Shown: one piece after another, positions 42,034 through 50,693 of the stretch
Layout: the number at the start of each line of letters is the position of its first letter
Numbering within the stretch: the stretch's first letter is position 1
Assembly (NCBI RefSeq): GCF_900105245.1
Contig: NZ_FNSZ01000001.1
Location: forward strand, 8,058,001-8,122,000
DNA length: 64,000 nucleotides
From: Streptomyces sp. 1222.5
GTDB lineage: Bacteria; Actinomycetota; Actinomycetes; Streptomycetales; Streptomycetaceae
Reading direction: 5' to 3'
The notes under the pieces: generated by a model
The model's database searches: none
What the model saw: only the letters and a program-made list of their open reading frames with translations
What the model was told of the DNA's origin: nothing
Translations under genes and position numbers: made by a program

Positions 42034-44499
42034 ATGATGGAATCTCCGCGAAAGGGTATCTCCGCATCTACGTCCGCGGGACCGGGTGACCTCTTCGACG
42101 CGTCCAGCGACGCGGCCGCGGTGATCGCGCCGAACGGTGTCGTGCTCGGCTGGACCCTGAGCGCCGAGGCACTGCTCGGCTACCCGGCACGGGAGGTCGT
42201 CGGCGGCCCCGCCGCGCACCTGCTGGCCATGCCCGACGATCCCCTGCGAGCCGCGGCCGTCGCCGAACGGTGCCGCGCCGGTCACGGCTGGAGCGGGCTG
42301 ATCGCCGTACGGCACCGGGACGGCCGCTGCCTCGACGTCCACCTCCTGGTCTCGGCGTCCTTCCGGATCGGCGCGGACGAGTGCTTCCTGGTGTCGGCGC
42401 GTGAGCAGCGACCGCAGTGGACGGTCGCCCGGTCCGTCCTCGACGGATTCCTGACCCGCCTGCCGGTCGGCATGGCCGTCATGGACCAGGACCTGCGCTA
42501 CGTGTGGCTGAACGACACCCTGGAGCAGTTCGGCGGCGTCCCCCGTGAGCAGCGGCTCGGCCGCAGGGTGAGCGACGTGCTGCCCGGACTGCAGGCGGAG
42601 GCCCTGGAAGGGCTGATGCGCAAGGCGCTGGCGACCGGAGTGCCGGTGACCGACTACGAGTACGCGGGATGGAGCTGGGCCGACCCGCACCGCCGGCACG
42701 CCTTCTCCACGTCGTTCTTCCCGCTGGTGGACGCCGACGGCGCCGCCAGTGGCATCTGTTACCTGGTCCAGGACATCACCGAGCGCTGGACCGCCCGGCA
42801 GCTGCTGACGCTCGTCAACGAGGCCGGCACCAGCATCGGCACGACCCTCGACGTGCTGCGGACGGCCCAGGAACTCGCCGACTTCGCCGTCCCCCGCTTC
42901 GCGGACTTCGTCGTCGTGGACCTGCTGGAACCCGTCCTCAGCACCGAGGGGCACGGAGCGTGGCTGACCGACGCGGGGCCCCCTCCGGCCACCCCGGCGA
43001 TGCGCCGTGCCGGCATGCAGTCGGTGCGGGCGGGCTGCCCCGAAGCCGTGGCCCGAATCGGCGAGGAGGTCGGCTTCCTTCCCCCGCCCCGCGACGTGAA
43101 CATGCTGATCAGCGGAGAGCCGAGGCTCATCCCGGTCCTCGACCCGTCGGACGCCCTGTGGGCCACGGAGGAGCCCGTGCGGGCGGCACGGATCCGCGAG
43201 TTCGGCCTGCACACGATGATCGCGGCGCCGATGCGGGCCCGGAACACCGCCCTCGGACTCACCACCTTCGCCCGGTCGCTCAACCCCGTCCCCTTCGGGC
43301 CGGACGACGTCCTGCTGGCCCGCGAGCTGGTCGCACGGGCGGCGGTCTGCGTCGACAACGCCCGCCGTTACACCAGGGAGCACATGGCGGCGGTGACGCT
43401 GCAGCGCAGTCTGCTGCCGCCCGCCCTGTCCGGCGGCACGGCCCTGGAGGTCGCCTCGTCCTACCTGCCCGCGGACCCGACGGGCGGCGTCGGCGGCGAC
43501 TGGTTCGACGTGATCCCCCTGTCCGGCGGCCGGATGGGTCTCGTCATCGGGGACGTGGTGGGCCACGGCATCGCCGCGGCGGCGAGCATGGGCAGGCTGC
43601 GCACCGCCGTCCAGACACTGGCCGACATGGAGCTGCCCCCCGACGAACTCCTCGCCCACCTCGACGACCTGGTGCTGCGGCTGAGCGACGAGGAGAACGC
43701 CGCCGGCTCCGGAGAACACAGCACGACCACCTTCATCGGCGCGACCTGTCTCTACGCCGTCTACGACCCCGTCACCAGGCGCTGCGAGATGGCCCGGGCC
43801 GGGCATCCGCCCCCCGTCGTCGTCGCCCCCGGCGGACACGCCTACTTTCCGGAGATCCCCGCCGGGCCCCCGCTGGGGCTCGGCGGCATGGCGTTCGAGG
43901 CGACCGAGATCGAACTGGCCGAGAACAGCCTCTTCGGCCTTTACACCGACGGCCTCATCGAGGGCGGCGACCAGGACGTGGAGCGGGGCATGTCCCGGCT
44001 CGGCACGGTGCTCGCGCGCACCGGGCACAACCTGGGCACGCTCTGCGCGTCCGCCGTGCACGAACTCGTCCCCGTGCCGCAGCCCGACGACATCGCCCTG
44101 CTGCTGGCCCGTACCCACGGCCTCGGCGCCGACCGGCTCGCCACCTGGGAGGTGCCCCCCGACCCGGCCGCCGTGGGCGATCTCCGGACCCGGGCCATCC
44201 GCCAGGTCGAGGACTGGGGCCTCGGGGAACTCGCCATGACGACGGAGCTCATCGTGAGCGAGCTGGTCACCAACGCCATCCGGTACGCCGCCCTGCCCAT
44301 TCGGCTACGGCTGCTGCGCGACGTCCGGCTGACCTGCGAGGTCTCCGACGCCAGCAGCACGGCGCCCCGCCTCAGGCACGCCCGGAGCACCGACGAGGGC
44401 GGTCGCGGCCTGTTCCTGGTGGCCCAGCTCTCCCACCGCTGGGGCGTCCGGTACACCGGGGACGGAAAGATCATCTGGGCCGAGCAGGAGATCCCCTGA
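42034..44499 (+). CDS. PP2C-type phosphatase with PAS-PAS-GAF sensor and C-terminal HATPase kinase domain
   Basis: An 821-residue bifunctional switch. PAS1 (10-125), PAS2 (135-255, VMDQDLRYVWLNDTLEQFGG), GAF (260-440, GTTLDVLRTAQELADFAV), SpoIIE phosphatase (450-680: GVGGDWFDVIPL, VIGDVVGHGIAAAASM, LYTDGLIEGG, DDIALLLA) and a C-terminal RsbW-like HATPase (about 700-820: ELIVSELVTNAIRYAALP as N box, DEGGRGLFLVAQLSHRWG as G box). Phosphatase and anti-sigma kinase in one chain would integrate both arms of a partner-switch. ATG 42034 has AAGGG 5 nt upstream; ATG 42037 is possible. Divergent from the sister gene; the 178-bp gap is comparatively AT-rich and must contain both promoters. Confidence 0.92.
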   Translation: MMESPRKGISASTSAGPGDLFDASSDAAAVIAPNGVVLGWTLSAEALLGYPAREVVGGPAAHLLAMPDDPLRAAAVAERCRAGHGWSGLIAVRHRDGRCLDVHLLVSASFRIGADECFLVSAREQRPQWTVARSVLDGFLTRLPVGMAVMDQDLRYVWLNDTLEQFGGVPREQRLGRRVSDVLPGLQAEALEGLMRKALATGVPVTDYEYAGWSWADPHRRHAFSTSFFPLVDADGAASGICYLVQDITERWTARQLLTLVNEAGTSIGTTLDVLRTAQELADFAVPRFADFVVVDLLEPVLSTEGHGAWLTDAGPPPATPAMRRAGMQSVRAGCPEAVARIGEEVGFLPPPRDVNMLISGEPRLIPVLDPSDALWATEEPVRAARIREFGLHTMIAAPMRARNTALGLTTFARSLNPVPFGPDDVLLARELVARAAVCVDNARRYTREHMAAVTLQRSLLPPALSGGTALEVASSYLPADPTGGVGGDWFDVIPLSGGRMGLVIGDVVGHGIAAAASMGRLRTAVQTLADMELPPDELLAHLDDLVLRLSDEENAAGSGEHSTTTFIGATCLYAVYDPVTRRCEMARAGHPPPVVVAPGGHAYFPEIPAGPPLGLGGMAFEATEIELAENSLFGLYTDGLIEGGDQDVERGMSRLGTVLARTGHNLGTLCASAVHELVPVPQPDDIALLLARTHGLGADRLATWEVPPDPAAVGDLRTRAIRQVEDWGLGELAMTTELIVSELVTNAIRYAALPIRLRLLRDVRLTCEVSDASSTAPRLRHARSTDEGGRGLFLVAQLSHRWGVRYTGDGKIIWAEQEIP

Positions 44500-44600
44500 G
44501 ACCGCGGGCGGCGGGCCGGCCCGGATTTGCCTTCGAGTGGACTCCAGCAGCCACACTGGGCGCGACGAAGCACGGTTCGAGGACAGGAACGGCGGCACCG

Positions 44601-45416
44601 ATGGCAACGACGAGCAGGGCAGGACACCCGCTGCCGTACGACACCTACCGCGAGGCCGTGGCACGCGAGACCCGCCGCTTCGCCGACACGGTCGCGGGCG
44701 CCGACCCGGCGACCGCCGTGCCCTCCTGCCCGGACTGGACCCTGGCCGACCTCACCGTTCACGTGGGGGCGGTGCAGCGTTGGTTCTCCGCACTCCTGAC
44801 CAGGCGGGTGCAGGAGCCGCCGCGCAGCCGCGAGGTGGACCTGGGGCTGCCGGACGACGTGCGCGACCGGCCGGCCTGGGTGGCGGCCGGTGTCCCCGGC
44901 GTGGCGGACGTGCTCGAGGCCACGGACCCCCTGGCCGTGATGTGGGCGTGGGGCGAGGACCAGCACGCCCGGTTCTGGGCCCGCAGGATGCTCTTCGAGA
45001 CCCTGGTCCACCGCACGGACGCGGAGCGCGCCGTCGGCCGGACGTCCGACGTCGACCCGGCCCTGGCCGCCGACGGCGTGGACGAGTTCCTCGTCAACCT
45101 CCCCTACGCCGGTCCCTTCGCGCCCGGCGTGGACAAGCTGCGCGGCGACGGCGAGACCGTCGCCTTCCGGTGCGCGGACGCCGCGGACGGGGTCGTCGAG
45201 GAGTGGCTGGTACGGCTGGGCCCGGACGGTTTCCGCCTGCTGCCCCCGGCCGACGGCGAGGCGGCCGCTCCCGCGTCGCACACCGTGGCGGTGCGCGGGC
45301 GGGCGGCGGATCTGCTGCTGTTCCTCTACGGCCGGCTGTCGTACGGGGACCCCGCCCTCGACGTCACCGGAGACACCGGGGTCCTCGACCGATGGGTCGC
45401 CCACACAGCCTTCTGA
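44601..45416 (+). CDS. Maleylpyruvate isomerase family / TIGR03083 mycothiol-dependent enzyme
   Basis: A 271-residue DinB-like protein. The N-terminal domain reads ETRRFADTVAGADPATAVPS, then CPDWTLADLTVHVGAVQRW, and later ARRMLFETLVHRTDAERAVG; the three His (HVGAV, LVHRTD and a third helix) bind metal in this fold. The C-terminal ~90 residues form the SCP2-like domain ending in LLLFLYGRLSYGDPALDVTG. Family members use mycothiol as cofactor for isomerisation or conjugation; substrate unknown. ATG 44601 lacks a strong ribosome binding site. Confidence 0.88.
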   Translation: MATTSRAGHPLPYDTYREAVARETRRFADTVAGADPATAVPSCPDWTLADLTVHVGAVQRWFSALLTRRVQEPPRSREVDLGLPDDVRDRPAWVAAGVPGVADVLEATDPLAVMWAWGEDQHARFWARRMLFETLVHRTDAERAVGRTSDVDPALAADGVDEFLVNLPYAGPFAPGVDKLRGDGETVAFRCADAADGVVEEWLVRLGPDGFRLLPPADGEAAAPASHTVAVRGRAADLLLFLYGRLSYGDPALDVTGDTGVLDRWVAHTAF

Positions 45417-45493
45417 GCAGCGCGGCCTGTGCTCTCGACCGCCGGGCGCGCCGCCGGGGTGTCAGCCGTCCGCCCGCGGGAAACCCGGGCGGC

Positions 45494-45802
45494 ATGGCAG
45501 CACAGGAGCGGCAGGAGCCTTTCCCCTTGGACCGGCAGGTGGTGGACCGGCTGGTGCCCGTCTGGCTCGCGGAGACGGAACGCCACGATCCCGGGGCCGC
45601 CCGCCGGGCCCGGGAGGGCTGGCGGAACGGCACGCTGGGCGGCGAGTGCGCGCAGGACCTGGCCACCTGGGTGACCGCGCGGGTCACCGACACGGCCTTC
45701 AACGAGGACGAGGGCCCGGAGGTCGAGGGCCCCGCGCGCATCACGCCCGCGGACAAGGAGTGCGTGCACCGCTGGCTCGCGGCCCAGGGGTATCCGGTCT
45801 GA
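45494..45802 (+). CDS. Small protein of unknown function
   Basis: A 102-residue charged protein starting MAAQERQEPFPLDRQVVDRL. It has three helix-like blocks and a C-terminal KECVHRWLAAQGYPV. No known domain. The ATG at 45494 follows GGGAAA. It lies 78 nt after the DinB-like gene and borders the decayed region to its right. Confidence 0.6.
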   Translation: MAAQERQEPFPLDRQVVDRLVPVWLAETERHDPGAARRAREGWRNGTLGGECAQDLATWVTARVTDTAFNEDEGPEVEGPARITPADKECVHRWLAAQGYPV

Positions 45803-45840
45803 CCGCCGGACGGTCCGGCCGGCGGCGCCTCGGCCCTCAG

Positions 45841-46086
45841 GGGTACGACACGACCGTGGACGGGCTCGTCGACGCCGCCGTTTCCGTCCGTCACGGTGCG
45901 CGCGGTCCGCCAGTTCTGCCCGTCGTCCGAGATCCGCACGGTGTGCGCCTTCGCGTAGGAGGCCTCCTACAGCAGCTGCACGTGCCGGAACCGGGTGCGG
46001 GTGCCGAGGTCGACCTGGAGCCACCGGGGGTCGCTCCAGGCGCTCGCCCAGCGGGTGCCGGGGTCGCCCGTCGACCGCTTTGGCGG
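45841..46086 (-). pseudogene. F5/8 type C (CBM32-like) domain remnant with nonsense codon
   Basis: On the minus strand, STGDPGTRWASAWSDPRWLQ then VDLGTRTRFRHVQLL is clear discoidin/F5-8C sequence. It meets a TAG (45967-45969) and continues in the same frame as EASYAKAHTVRISDDGQNWR. The family expects Trp at the stop (LLWEASYAKAHTV), so a TGG-to-TAG change has occurred. After about 30 more codons similarity ends. Such modules are carried by secreted sugar hydrolases. There is no start, so the fragment is dead. Confidence 0.72.
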
Positions 46087-46129
46087 CGGTGCACGGGCAG
46101 TCGCCGTGACTCGCCTGGTAGGACGAGGC

Positions 46130-46190
46130 GCGTACAAGGACAACCCCGGCGTGCTGATGTGGGACGTCGGCAACGAGTCCATCGAGCGGA
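46130..46190 (+). pseudogene. Glycoside hydrolase catalytic fragment
   Basis: The plus-strand reading AYKDNPGVLMWDVGNES is the acid/base strand of GH2/GH5-like (alpha/beta)8 hydrolases, in which WDxGNE holds the catalytic Glu. Only about 20 codons remain, with stop codons or unrelated sequence before it and LacI-type hinge sequence after it in the same frame. A fragment left by deletion. Confidence 0.6.
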
Positions 46191-47093
46191 CCGGGTACGC
46201 GCCCCACCGCGCCGCGCGCTCACTGGTCACCCGGCGGGCCGAGACCGTGGCCCCGGTGATGCCGGTGCCGGGGACGCCTCGGACGAGGCTCAAGCCGCCT
46301 TCGCCGCCCGGGTGTTCGCCGACCCCTTCTTCGGCCGGGTGGTCGCCAGGCTCGTCGGCCACCTGAGGCCGCGCTCGGTGCACCCGGTGCTGATGTTCGC
46401 GGAGGCCGCCGAGGGCCGCCAGGAGGTGCTGACGTACCTGCGGCAGCGGCGGGCCGACGGTGCGCTGGTGGTGTCGGGTCACGCCGACGACCCGCTGCCC
46501 GCTCTCCTCGCCGAGGCCCGGCTGCCCGCGGTGCTCTTCGCCCGCCCCCTCCCGCCCGGTGCCGCTCGGCTACGTCGACCTGGCGCACCGGGACGGCGGG
46601 CGGCTCGCGGCGGAGTATCCGCTCGCCCGCGGCTGCCGCAGGCTCGCCACGATCGCCGGGCCCCTGGCGGCCGCCGCGAGCCAGGAGCGGCTGGCCGGAT
46701 TCCGTGACACCCTCGCCCGCCACGGACAGCCCTACGTCCCGGTCGCCGAAGGGGGCTTCACCCTGGACAGCGGGGGTGGCGGCGATGGCGACCTGCTGGC
46801 CGAACACCCCGAGCCGGACGAGGTGTTAGCCGCCAACGACCTCATGGCCCAGGGCGCCTGCCAGGTGCTGAGGGAGCGAGGCCGGCGGGTGTCGGAGGAC
46901 GTGGCGGTGATCGGTTTCGACGACTCGGCGGTCGCCGCCGCCTGCCGTCCCGGGCTCACCACCGTCCGCCGGCCCGTCGAGGACATGGCGGCCGACATGG
47001 CCCGCCTGCTCGACGAACATCTGCGGGGGCACCCTGGCCGAGCCCACGTCGATCGTGTTCGACCCCCGGCTGGTGGTGCGCGAGTCGGCCTGA
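46191..47093 (+). pseudogene. LacI-family regulator pseudogene (HTH lost, three frameshifts)
   Basis: The remnant begins in the hinge (GYAPHRAARSLVTRRAETVA) and lacks the HTH. The sugar-binding domain continues as FADPFFGRVVARLVGHLRPR in another frame after a shift near 46270, then GYVDLAHRDGGRLAAEYPLA after a second shift near 46560, including VIGFDDSAVAAACRPGLTTV. A third shift near 47035 is needed for the typical ending EPTSIVFDPRLVVRESA and a TGA at 47091-47093. With the GH and F5/8C fragments beside it, this looks like the ruin of a sugar-utilisation locus with its local repressor. Confidence 0.8.
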
Positions 47094-47165
47094 GCCCGCC
47101 CACGGACGCGCCGTCTCCGCGGGTGGGGGAGCGAGTGGCCGGACCCCCGCCGGGAGGCGTACGAT

Positions 47166-47183
47166 ATTCATCGACCGATGAAT
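47166..47183. promoter_or_regulatory. 18-bp operator-like palindrome upstream of FAD monooxygenase
   Basis: ATTCATCG at 47166-47173, AC, CGATGAAT at 47176-47183: perfect 8-bp arms with a 2-bp centre, 30 nt before ATG 47213. The form is that of a TetR or MarR family operator. No such regulator adjoins; the nearest regulator is the GntR gene downstream. Confidence 0.6.
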
Positions 47184-47212
47184 TTCTGCTCTCCCCGAAG
47201 GGCAGGACCGCC

Positions 47213-48538
47213 ATGGAACGCACCACGTGCTGTGTCGTGGGAGGCGGCCCCGCGGGCATGGTGCTCGCCCTGCTGCTGGCCCGGGCCGGCGTCGCCGTGA
47301 CGGTGCTGGAGAAGCACGCCGACTTCCTGCGCGACTTCCGCGGTGACACCGTCCACCCCTCCACCCTGGCGCTGCTCGACGACCTGGGGCTCGCCGAACG
47401 CTTCGCCCAGTTGCCGCAGCGCCGGGTGCGCACCGTCCAGCTGCCGGTCGGAGCCGGCCGCTCGGCGGTCACGGTCGCCGACCTCGCCGTCCTGCGCGGT
47501 CCGTACAACTACGTGGCGATGGTGCCCCAGTGGGACCTGCTGGACCTGCTCGCGGACGAGGGCCGCCGTGAGCCGGGCTTCGAACTGCGGATGAACACCG
47601 AGGCGACCTCGTTCCTCACCGAGTCGGGACGCGTGAGCGGTGTGCGCTACCGGACGTCGGACGGCCGCACGGGAGAACTGCGCGCCCTCCTCACCGTCGC
47701 CTGCGACGGCCGCGGATCACTGGCACGCCTGCGGCCGGAGCTCGGACTGCGCGGCTTCCCCTGCCCGATGGACGCCTGGTGGTTCCGGCTCCCGCGGCAC
47801 GAGAGCGACCCGCGTGGACTCTTCGGCGGAGCCGGCGACCGCTTCCTGACCGCGATGATCGACCGCGGGGACTACTGGCAGTGCGCCGCGCTCATCCCCA
47901 AGGGCACCGACGCCGAGCGCCGCTCCGCCGGACTCCGGCGCTTCCTGGCCGACTTCACCGCCGCCGTCCCCTGGATCGCCGGCCGCACCGGCGCGCTCAC
48001 CTCGTGGGACGACGTCAAGCTGCTCGACGTACGCCTGGACCGGCTGCGTCGCTGGCACCGGCCGGGCCTGCTGTGCATCGGCGACGCCGCGCACGCCATG
48101 TCCCCGGTGTTCGGCATCGGCATCAACCTCGCGGTCCAGGACGCCGTGGCCACCGCCCGCATCCTGGCCGGGCCGCTCCTGCGCGGGCGGGTGAGCCTGC
48201 GTGACGTGCGCCGGGTGCAGCGCCGGCGCGGATTCACCACGGTCGCCACGCAGGCGCTCCAGCGGACGGCGCACGCCCGCTTCATCGCTCCTCTGCTGCG
48301 GGGCCGGCCGCCCCTCGGCAGTGCGAAGCGCGCCCGGCGTGTCGGGCGGCTGATCGCCGGGATGCCCTGGACGCGGCGCCTGCCCGCCTACTTCATCGCG
48401 TACGGCGCACTCCGCGAACGTCCGCCCCAGGAGGCGGTGCGAAGCGGCCGCCCCGTGGCGAGGACCCGGTCAACTCCGCGTGTTTTCCAGGGCATTGACG
48501 GCATCCGTGGGCAGCTGCTTCACTGGCGCCGTGGCTGA
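47213..48538 (+). CDS. FAD-dependent monooxygenase (PHBH/UbiH-like)
   Basis: A 441-residue flavoprotein. CCVVGGGPAGMVLALLLARA is the dinucleotide-binding fold, VACDGRGSLARL the DG motif, and LLCIGDAAHAMSPVFGIGIN then LAVQDA the GD motif binding FAD ribityl. It belongs to the aromatic-hydroxylase-type group A monooxygenases that use NAD(P)H and O2; substrate unknown. ATG 47213 has a GGCAGGA-type site. The 18-bp palindrome upstream suggests repression by an inducible regulator. The last ~60 residues are low-complexity. Confidence 0.88.
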   Translation: MERTTCCVVGGGPAGMVLALLLARAGVAVTVLEKHADFLRDFRGDTVHPSTLALLDDLGLAERFAQLPQRRVRTVQLPVGAGRSAVTVADLAVLRGPYNYVAMVPQWDLLDLLADEGRREPGFELRMNTEATSFLTESGRVSGVRYRTSDGRTGELRALLTVACDGRGSLARLRPELGLRGFPCPMDAWWFRLPRHESDPRGLFGGAGDRFLTAMIDRGDYWQCAALIPKGTDAERRSAGLRRFLADFTAAVPWIAGRTGALTSWDDVKLLDVRLDRLRRWHRPGLLCIGDAAHAMSPVFGIGINLAVQDAVATARILAGPLLRGRVSLRDVRRVQRRRGFTTVATQALQRTAHARFIAPLLRGRPPLGSAKRARRVGRLIAGMPWTRRLPAYFIAYGALRERPPQEAVRSGRPVARTRSTPRVFQGIDGIRGQLLHWRRG

Positions 48539-48607
48539 GCCACTGAACCACCGAGTCGCCCTCCGGTGAACCGCCGGACCGCCGCACCGACGCATCGGAG
48601 ACCCCGC

Positions 48608-49336
48608 GTGGCCGTCGAAAGCCTTCCCCGCCGATCCGTGGTCGACCTGCTCGAGGACCGGCTGCGCGAGGACATCCTCGGCGGTACCCACCGACCCGGC
48701 TCCCTGCTCCCTCCCGAACGGGAGCTGGCGGCCGGATACGGCGTCACACGCACCACCCTGAAGCACGCGCTGACCCGGCTGGAGAAGGCCGGGCTGCTCA
48801 GCACCCGGCACGGCGTCGGCACCTCCGTGCTGGACTACCTGCGGCTCGGCGGTGCCGACCTGCTCCCAATGCTGGCCACGCAGGACTCCGCCTGGCTGAG
48901 GGAGGTCTTCGAGGTGCGGCGGCACGTCGGCGCGCTGATCGCCGGCCGGGCCGCCGCCCGGCGCACGGCACGGCAGGCCAGGTCGCTCGAAGAGCTGCTG
49001 CGCCGGGTGGCCGAGGCGCCGGACGCCGACGCCACCCAGCTCGCCGACGTCGAGGTGCACCGCGAACTGGCCCGGGCGACCGGCAACCGGGTCTATCTGC
49101 TGCTCACCAACACGCTCTTCAACGCCTATCTCCCGGTGCGGGGTGCCCTGCGGTCCCCCTTCGAGGATGCGGCCGGGGCGGCGGCGCGGCTCGCACCCGT
49201 CGTGCACGCGGTGGCCGAGGGCCGGGCCGAGGAGGCGCGAGGTGCGGCCGAGACGTACCTGCGCACCACCGAGAAGCTCATGCTGAACTCGCTGAAGCCG
49301 GCCCGGCGCAGGGAAGCGGGCGGCCGCCCCGGCTAG
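48608..49336 (+). CDS. GntR-family (FadR-type) transcriptional regulator
   Basis: A 242-residue regulator. The winged HTH (about 5-70) shows LLEDRLREDILGGTHRPGS, then LLPPERELAAGYGVTRTTLK and GLLSTRHGVGTSVLDY. The FCD-type C-terminal all-helical domain binds a small acid or metal in relatives. The start is GTG 48608 with GGAGA upstream; the open frame begins at 48566. It lies 70 nt after the FAD monooxygenase on the same strand and could regulate it. Confidence 0.87.
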   Translation: MAVESLPRRSVVDLLEDRLREDILGGTHRPGSLLPPERELAAGYGVTRTTLKHALTRLEKAGLLSTRHGVGTSVLDYLRLGGADLLPMLATQDSAWLREVFEVRRHVGALIAGRAAARRTARQARSLEELLRRVAEAPDADATQLADVEVHRELARATGNRVYLLLTNTLFNAYLPVRGALRSPFEDAAGAAARLAPVVHAVAEGRAEEARGAAETYLRTTEKLMLNSLKPARRREAGGRPG

Positions 49337-49525
49337 CGGATCGCCCCCCTCGACCACGCTCCCGCGACGGGCCGGGACCGTTTCCCGGCCGGTCGCCGTC
49401 GCAGGGGCGCGCGTGCGGCTGCCCGCCTGGTTGTCATGCGCGCGCCAAATCGAGACGGCATCGCCGACCCCCACACGCCGTACCCCGTCCCCGCGGTGCG
49501 GCGGCCGAACAACAGAAGGAGCACG

Positions 49526-50668
49526 GTGAGCAGACCCAGCAAGCGGCGCGGCGCCCTGATCGGCATGACGCTGGCCGCCGTCATCGGCACGGCCCAGCCC
49601 GCCATCGCCTCGCCCGCACCGAACCCGGCGCGCCCGGCCACCGCGACGCGGCACGCCCAGGTCCACGACGTCGAGGACCGGATCGCACGGTCCCTGTCCT
49701 CCTCGCTGGCCGCGCCCGAGTGGAGGGAGCAGGTGCGCACGGCCGCGCTCGGCACACAGGAGGTGGACCTACGGGCCCTCGCCGCCCGGACCGCGGACCC
49801 CGCGGGCGAACGGCTCGAGGCCGTGGTCACCACCGCGGACCGGCGCATCGCCGCCCTCAAGGGGCTGCCCGCGACGACCGGGTCCCTGCTGCGCGTACGC
49901 CTCGGCGCACCCTCCATGCGCGGGCGTCTCGAAGCCGGCGCCGCGCCGTGGGTCGCCGTCGCGGCGGCCGACGAGCACACCAGGACCATCACGGCCTACG
50001 ACAGCCAGGGCCGCGCGCACGCCGTGGACGCCACCCGGGTCCCCGACCGCCCCCTCTACGTCCTGGACATCGACGTCTCCAAGGCCCACCGCGCCGGACT
50101 GGCGGTGCTGCGCGCGGCCCTCGCCGACAAGGGACTCGCCGCCCCGCGGGACCGGGCCGCGAACGGAGCCGGTGCGGCCGGCTGGTGGGCCACCAAGGTC
50201 ACGGCCGTCGAGGTGAACGACGACGAGGAGCCCTGGTTCAAGGGTGGCGCCGAGATGTTCGCCCTGGTGACCGGTTTCGGGCCGGACGGCAAGGCCCGCG
50301 TCGACTCGGTCGACATGCCGTACCTGGACGACGACGGCACCGTCTACCACCCGAACCAGATCCTGGTGAACTGGTCCAGCTACAAGTACAACCTCGCCGA
50401 CGTCGTCATGATGGAGGACGACGACGGCACCAACTACAAGGCGCTGGCCCAGGCCCTCACCACCGCCCTGCTCACCGTCACCGACCAGGGGGCGTACATC
50501 CCCCTGGTGAACGCGGTGCTGAGCGCGATGCCGGACTCCTGGTTCACCGACGACCCCGACTACGTGGAGTCCTGGTACACCCTGTCCAAGAACTCCACGG
50601 GCCGGCTCGACGGAGCCGCGGGCAACGGCTGGATGACCGTGGAACCGTACTTCGTCGAGCAGTTCTGA
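49526..50668 (+). CDS. Secreted DUF3103-like protein
   Basis: A 380-residue exported protein. Signal peptide MSRPSKRRGALIGMTLAAVI to about AQPAIASP. The mature part has a central Asp/Asn-rich domain: DMPYLDDDGTVYHPNQILVN then WSSYKYNLADVVMMEDDDGT. It ends in a helical segment. I relate this to DUF3103, moderately sure; function unknown. Acidic loops hint at calcium binding. GTG 49526 with GAAGGAG upstream is preferred over an earlier in-frame ATG (49436). Confidence 0.75.
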   Translation: MSRPSKRRGALIGMTLAAVIGTAQPAIASPAPNPARPATATRHAQVHDVEDRIARSLSSSLAAPEWREQVRTAALGTQEVDLRALAARTADPAGERLEAVVTTADRRIAALKGLPATTGSLLRVRLGAPSMRGRLEAGAAPWVAVAAADEHTRTITAYDSQGRAHAVDATRVPDRPLYVLDIDVSKAHRAGLAVLRAALADKGLAAPRDRAANGAGAAGWWATKVTAVEVNDDEEPWFKGGAEMFALVTGFGPDGKARVDSVDMPYLDDDGTVYHPNQILVNWSSYKYNLADVVMMEDDDGTNYKALAQALTTALLTVTDQGAYIPLVNAVLSAMPDSWFTDDPDYVESWYTLSKNSTGRLDGAAGNGWMTVEPYFVEQF

Positions 50669-50693
50669 CGCTCGTCCCCGCCCGGCCCCGGGC

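Noticed and set aside
40801..44118. 1105-codon minus-strand frame
   Set aside because: It crosses two genes and their divergent promoter region; composition is low-complexity.
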